Shown: positions 15,232-18,438 of the stretch, in pieces
How the letters are laid out: each line of letters opens with the position of its first letter
How positions within the stretch are numbered: position 1 is the first letter of the stretch
Assembly (NCBI GenBank): GCA_002412625.1
Contig: DHVK01000019.1
Location: 1 to 18,438 of the forward strand
Direction: 5' to 3'
DNA from: Cloacimonetes bacterium UBA5210
GTDB lineage: Bacteria > Cloacimonadota > Cloacimonadia > Cloacimonadales > Cloacimonadaceae
DNA: 18,438 nucleotides
The notes under the pieces: generated by a model
Told to the model about the DNA's origin: nothing
The model's input: the letters and a program-made list of their open reading frames with translations, nothing else
The model's database searches: none
Made by a program: the position numbers and the translations under genes

Positions 15232-16538
15232 GCGAAAAATACTCCGAAGAAGTATCCGGTGATGGTAGACATGATGACCACCAAAAAGATGAAGGCGGCA
15301 GTCTTCTTGAAGCCTAAAACGGTGTTGATGACCAACATGCTGGGTAGAGAAAGTGCGGGGCCCGAAAGTAGCAATGCCAGAGCTGGTCCCTTGCCCATAC
15401 CGCTGCCCAAAAGCCCTTGCAGGATGGGCACTTCGGTAAGCGTGGCAAAATACATGAAGGCACCGGAAATGGAGGCAAAGAAATTTGCCAATAGTGAGTT
15501 TCCGCCCACTGCCACTTCGATCCAGCGCGAAGGAATCCAAGCTTCAAAGCCCGGACGTCCCAGGAGCGCGCCGGCGATCATTACGCCCAAAAAGAGCAAG
15601 GGGATGATCAACTTGGCAAAATCCCAGGTGGAGCCCAGCCAATCCTTCAGTTCGCCTTTTTCTGTAGCAAGGAAGAAACTGAACAGAACGATGGCAGTTA
15701 CAAAGGGAATCAGCGGTTGCAGCGGGAAGGCAAAACCGGCGATCACAACGGCGATGGTCGTGATCAACACCTTCCACATGTTGAAGCCATAGAAGAGATG
15801 CAGGGTCAAGCCCATCAAAAAAGCAAGGACAGCCGAGATGATCCACTTCATCGAATATGCCCAGACCACGAATCCCGAAGCGGTGGCACTGTTTGGCTTT
15901 GCCCAGTTCAGGAAGATCAGGATCAGGATCATCAGGGCGAAATAAACCAGAGTCTGCCACATCGGAAGCGCTTCTTCTCCGCCTTCGAAGCCGGCAGCCT
16001 TTTTCTGGCGTTCACCTTCTTCTTTGCGGAACCAAACATGCATGATGAGCCCGATGATAACGCTGAAGAATACTGCTCCCACGGCTCTGGCAATGCCGAT
16101 CTGCAAGCCCAGGATGCGGGCGGTCATCACGATGGCAAGGACGTTGATTGCCGGGCCAGAATAGAGAAAGGCAATTGCTGGGCCCAAGCCGGCACCCCGT
16201 TTATAAATCCCGCTGAAGAGCGGTAATATGGTGCAGGAACACACCGCTAAAATCGCTCCGGAGACCGAAGCCACGGCATAGGCGACCGCTTTTTTGGCGG
16301 CTGGACCCAGATACTTCATTACGCTGGCACTGCTAACAAAGACGCTCACTGCTCCGGCAATGAACAGGGCAGGGATCAGGCAGAGCAATACATGCAGACG
16401 CGCGTAATCCTGCAGCATGTAAAAGGCTTCCAGCACTCCGCCTTTGAACCGGCTTGCCTCGAAGGGCACGAAGTATGCCGCCAGAAAAACGGCTAACATG
16501 ATGCCTAGGATTTTGAGTTCTTTCCAGTTTGCTTTCAT
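15228..16538 (-). CDS. ArsP/DUF318-family permease
   Basis: A 436-residue inner-membrane protein with about ten hydrophobic segments, of the PF03773 permease family. The key region AVCSCTILPLFSGIYKRGAGLGPA includes the C100-S-C102 pair typical of the family. A related motif occurs in each half: LYSGPAINVLAI and LLSGPALSLPSM, showing an internal duplication. A charged loop (FRKEEGERQKK) separates the halves. Members include ArsP, which exports trivalent organoarsenicals such as methylarsenite, and other predicted metal efflux permeases, so substrate is inferred. The gene starts directly after the ArsR stop (TAAATG) and overlaps the CcdA start by four bases. With arsC in the same operon, metalloid export is likeliest. 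Confidence 0.85.
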   Translation of the reverse strand: MKANWKELKILGIMLAVFLAAYFVPFEASRFKGGVLEAFYMLQDYARLHVLLCLIPALFIAGAVSVFVSSASVMKYLGPAAKKAVAYAVASVSGAILAVCSCTILPLFSGIYKRGAGLGPAIAFLYSGPAINVLAIVMTARILGLQIGIARAVGAVFFSVIIGLIMHVWFRKEEGERQKKAAGFEGGEEALPMWQTLVYFALMILILIFLNWAKPNSATASGFVVWAYSMKWIISAVLAFLMGLTLHLFYGFNMWKVLITTIAVVIAGFAFPLQPLIPFVTAIVLFSFFLATEKGELKDWLGSTWDFAKLIIPLLFLGVMIAGALLGRPGFEAWIPSRWIEVAVGGNSLLANFFASISGAFMYFATLTEVPILQGLLGSGMGKGPALALLLSGPALSLPSMLVINTVLGFKKTAAFIFLVVIMSTITGYFFGVFFA

Positions 16539-16829
16539 TTAGTCCTCTTGTTCTTTAATCTTTAAAACACATTTATACATATCCAATACACAGGGGCAGA
16601 GCAGGCGATAGATCATTTGGTTGTTATTCTTGGTGGCTGCGATGATGCCGGCGTGCCTTAGAATAGACAGATGGCGGGATATGGTAGACATATCGATGCC
16701 GACCATTGCGGTGAGTTCACCGACATTCTTGGGTCCCTTATCCAGCTCGTCCACAATGAACAATCTGGTGGGATGCGCCATCGCCTTCATCACTGACGCC
16801 ATGTATGTGTATCTTTCATTATCAAGCAT
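16539..16829 (-). CDS. ArsR/SmtB-family metal-responsive repressor
   Basis: A 96-residue winged-helix dimeric repressor. The family core is complete: MAHPTRLFIVDEL, then the recognition helix region VGELTAMVGIDMSTISRHLSILRHAGII, then the wing. The classic arsenic site ELCVCDL is absent: that helix has ELTAMVG. Instead a cysteine cluster, C78, C80 and C87, sits near the C terminus in LLCPCVLDMYKC. The protein probably senses a thiophilic metal or metalloid, or a sulfur/redox signal, through these residues. It is first in the operon and should repress it until bound to its inducer. The start ATG 16829 has GAGAGG just upstream, and a dyad that may be its operator lies within 45 bases. Confidence 0.9.
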   Translation of the reverse strand: MLDNERYTYMASVMKAMAHPTRLFIVDELDKGPKNVGELTAMVGIDMSTISRHLSILRHAGIIAATKNNNQMIYRLLCPCVLDMYKCVLKIKEQED

Positions 16830-16842
16830 ACATTCCTCTCTG

Positions 16843-16870
16843 TTTGGCTATTTGTCCCTTTTGCCAAATA
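16843..16870. promoter_or_regulatory. Candidate operator dyad for the ArsR-type repressor
   Basis: TATTTG (16849-16854) and CAAATA (16865-16870) are perfect inverted arms ten bases apart. TTTGGC (16843-16848) and GCCAAA (16863-16868) form a second, overlapping perfect dyad. They lie 14-41 bases upstream of the repressor's own start. Autoregulation through AT-rich dyads close to the start is the rule for ArsR proteins. TTGACG on the minus strand just upstream could be a -35 box, but I see no good -10. Confidence 0.4.
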
Positions 16871-16987
16871 CCTGTGTTGGCGTCAAGACTTTTCTTTGCA
16901 TTGTCCGGCATTTGTGTTGCCCGTGCCAGGTGTCAGGTTCCGGAAAGCGGGATATTCACCAAGGGCAATGGCAGCGGGGAAAAGAAG

Positions 16988-17016
16988 TTGACACAAACCA
17001 TGGATACAGATATGGA
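16988..17016 (+). promoter_or_regulatory. Candidate promoter of the CoA-transferase operon
   Basis: A perfect TTGACA (16988-16993) is followed after 17 bases by TATGGA (17011-17016), a weak -10. The start codon is 39 bases further on. The rest of the divergent intergenic region, 16871-16987, shows only a short CAGGT direct repeat. Confidence 0.4.
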
Positions 17017-17055
17017 GGAATTTAGATAGATATTAGGCCAAATATAGGAGACAAC

Positions 17056-17721
17056 ATGGCAAAACAGATTTCGGCAGCGCAAGCTGCAGCGATGATCGAA
17101 CCCGGCAGCAGGCTGGCAATTGGTGGATTTTTGGCAGTGGGTGCTCCCGAGCGTATAATTGATGCAATCGTGGAGAAACAGATCAACAACCTGCATATGA
17201 TCGTGATCGCGTCCGACTGGGAAGACCGCGGTGTAGGCAAGCTGGTGGTGGCAAACCTGGTGAAAAGCGCGCAGGTTTCGCACCTCGGTACGAACAAAGC
17301 AATTCAGGCCCAGATGAACTCCGGACAAATGACCATTGAGCTGGTCCCGCAAGGCACGCTGATGGAACGCGTCCGCGCCGCAGGAGCCGGCTTGGGCGGC
17401 ATCCTGACCCCCACCGGACTTGGCACGGTTGTCGAAGAGGGCAAGCAAGTGTTGAATGTGAATGGATTGGACTACATTCTGGAGCCCGCCATCGAAGCAG
17501 ATGTGGCTATCGTAAAAGCATATAAAGCTGATAAGATGGGTAACCTGATCTTCCGCAAAACCGCCCGCAACAGCAACCCCATCATGGCAATGGCCGGCAA
17601 GATCACCATCGCAGAAGTGGAAGAGATTGTAGAGATCGGCGAGCTGGACCCGGAATTGATTGCCTGCCCCGGAGTCTTTGTGAACTACATCGTGAACAGC
17701 ACGGAGGTGACCAATGGATAA
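17056..17721 (+). CDS. atoD: CoA-transferase subunit A (acetate/acetoacetate type, AtoD-like)
   Basis: A 221-residue alpha subunit of a family I 3-oxoacid CoA-transferase. Such enzymes swap CoA between acyl-CoA and a free acid such as acetate, butyrate or acetoacetate. Glycine-rich GGFLAVGAPERIIDAI at 22-37, SHLGTNKAIQ, LVPQGTLMERVRAAGAGLGG and LTPTGLGTVVEEGKQ align with E. coli AtoD along the length; size is also the same. AGGAGA precedes ATG 17056 at normal spacing. It overlaps the beta subunit by eight bases, giving translational coupling for equal subunit supply. The gene starts a transcript divergent from the ars-like operon. It fits amino-acid or short-chain fatty acid fermentation; the exact acid cannot be told. 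Confidence 0.93.
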   Translation: MAKQISAAQAAAMIEPGSRLAIGGFLAVGAPERIIDAIVEKQINNLHMIVIASDWEDRGVGKLVVANLVKSAQVSHLGTNKAIQAQMNSGQMTIELVPQGTLMERVRAAGAGLGGILTPTGLGTVVEEGKQVLNVNGLDYILEPAIEADVAIVKAYKADKMGNLIFRKTARNSNPIMAMAGKITIAEVEEIVEIGELDPELIACPGVFVNYIVNSTEVTNG

Positions 17722-18370
17722 AAGAGCAATGATCGGCAGCAGAATCGCCCGGGAATTCAAAGACGGCGACTATGTGAACCTCGGCATTGGCCTGCCCACC
17801 CTGGCAGTGAACTACATTCCCGCCGGCGTGCACGTAATATTCCAGAGCGAAAACGGTATGCTGGGCGTCGGCCCGAGTCCTGCTCCCGGAGAAGAAGACA
17901 AAGATATGATCAATGCCGGAGGTGGTTTCATCACAGCCTTGAAAGGAGCCTCTTTCTTCGATAGTGCGCTCAGTTTTGCCATCATCCGCGGAGGGCACAT
18001 CGATGCCACGGTTTTGGGTGCTCTGCAGGTGGATCAACACGGAAACCTGGCAAACTGGATGATCCCCGGCAAGATGATCCCCGGTATGGGCGGTGCGATG
18101 GACCTCGTAACCGGAGCCCGCAAGGTGATTGTGGCGATGGAACATTGCGATAAGCACGGAAACTCCAAGATATTGAAAGAGTGTAACCTGCCCCTCACCG
18201 CCAAAGGCAAAGTAAGCCTGATTATCACCGATATGGCTGTGCTTGAAGTTACAACCCAGGGTTTGGTGCTGCGCGAATTGGCCTTGGGCACCAGCGTGGA
18301 AGACGTGGTGAAAGCCACCGAAGCCGAGTTGATTATTCCCGCTCAGGTAGGAACTTTCGGCTTGGACTAA
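17714..18370 (+). CDS. atoA: CoA-transferase subunit B (AtoA-like, catalytic)
   Basis: A 218-residue beta subunit carrying the catalytic glutamate E46 in SENGMLG. This residue forms the glutamyl-CoA thioester intermediate in the family. NLGIGLPTLAVNYIP at 22-36, FDSALSFAIIRGGHIDATVLGALQVD, LANWMIPGK and GMGGAMDLVTGARKVIVAMEH follow the E. coli AtoA sequence closely and complete the active site. Length is normal. It works as a heteromer with the product of the overlapping upstream gene. The two-gene transcript ends at a strong terminator 20 bases after the stop, so no other pathway gene is co-transcribed. The enzyme could equally be named butyrate-acetoacetate or acetate CoA-transferase. Confidence 0.94.
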   Translation: MDKRAMIGSRIAREFKDGDYVNLGIGLPTLAVNYIPAGVHVIFQSENGMLGVGPSPAPGEEDKDMINAGGGFITALKGASFFDSALSFAIIRGGHIDATVLGALQVDQHGNLANWMIPGKMIPGMGGAMDLVTGARKVIVAMEHCDKHGNSKILKECNLPLTAKGKVSLIITDMAVLEVTTQGLVLRELALGTSVEDVVKATEAELIIPAQVGTFGLD

Positions 18371-18390
18371 CAAAATCGCTCATCTATAAT

Positions 18391-18417
18391 AAACCCGGGA
18401 GAGCATCCCGGGTTTTT
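18391..18417 (+). terminator. Strong intrinsic terminator after the CoA-transferase genes
   Basis: AAACCCGGGA (18391-18400) pairs perfectly with TCCCGGGTTT (18406-18415) across a five-base loop, and the T-run continues to 18417. It may work in both directions, because the arms start with AAA on the other side. Confidence 0.9.
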
Positions 18418-18438
18418 CCGTTTGCCCAGAATGCTTTC

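Noticed and set aside
15232..15540. N-terminal extension of the CcdA-type protein
   Set aside because: The extension lies inside the permease gene, is His/Arg-rich and non-hydrophobic, and the ATGA overlap with a ribosome site supports the start at 15231.
17000..17029. Nine-codon mini-ORF before the CoA-transferase genes as a possible leader peptide
   Set aside because: It has no run of regulatory codons and no hairpin pair for attenuation. Its start would overlap the candidate promoter.

Overview
The window looks like a chromosomal piece of an uncultivated, anaerobic, diderm (Gram-negative-type) bacterium. The best lineage guess is Candidatus Cloacimonadota or a close relative in the FCB group. 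This rests on the large secreted M6-type metalloprotease ending in a FlgD-like/T9SS-like sorting tail (NRPNPFNP start, SSGIYLYRL end), a complete OMF-MFP-RND tripartite pump that needs an outer membrane, and roughly 50% GC coding sequence. The lineage is inferred, not proven.

Layout. (1) 1-500: no intact gene. The minus strand carries a fragment resembling a kinesin-light-chain-type TPR and a second reading frame broken by TGA; three back-to-back hairpins lie at the very left edge. (2) 510-3562 (+): an IscA/HesB-like Fe-S protein followed almost without a gap by the secreted metalloprotease, then an intrinsic terminator. (3) 3676-4113 (+): an Hsp20 small heat-shock protein with its own promoter and terminator. 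(4) 12759-4371 (-): one tightly packed run of five genes: TolC-like outer-membrane factor, lipoprotein membrane-fusion protein, RND permease, a small integral membrane protein faintly like Mpv17/PMP22, and ComEC. (5) 12760-13320: a gene-free stretch with the pump promoter and one copy of a 40-bp repeat whose other copy lies at 4251-4290. (6) 16829-13321 (-): a six-gene thiol/metalloid operon: ArsR-type repressor, ArsP/DUF318-type permease, CcdA-type electron transporter, tiny CPKC thioredoxin-like protein, CIPC thioredoxin-fold lipoprotein, and ArsC arsenate reductase. (7) 17056-18370 (+): both subunits of an AtoDA-type CoA-transferase, divergent from the ars-like operon and closed by a strong terminator.

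How the parts may work together. The six-gene operon is the most system-like unit: ArsC needs dithiol reductant, the permease would export a thiophilic product, and CcdA plus the two thioredoxin-fold proteins could carry reducing equivalents across the membrane to a surface lipoprotein. The pump operon supplies envelope efflux and is coupled to the DNA-uptake channel ComEC only by position. The CoA-transferase pair fits short-chain fatty acid or acetoacetate metabolism in an anaerobic fermenter. No tRNA, rRNA, CRISPR array, intact transposase or prophage gene was recognised.
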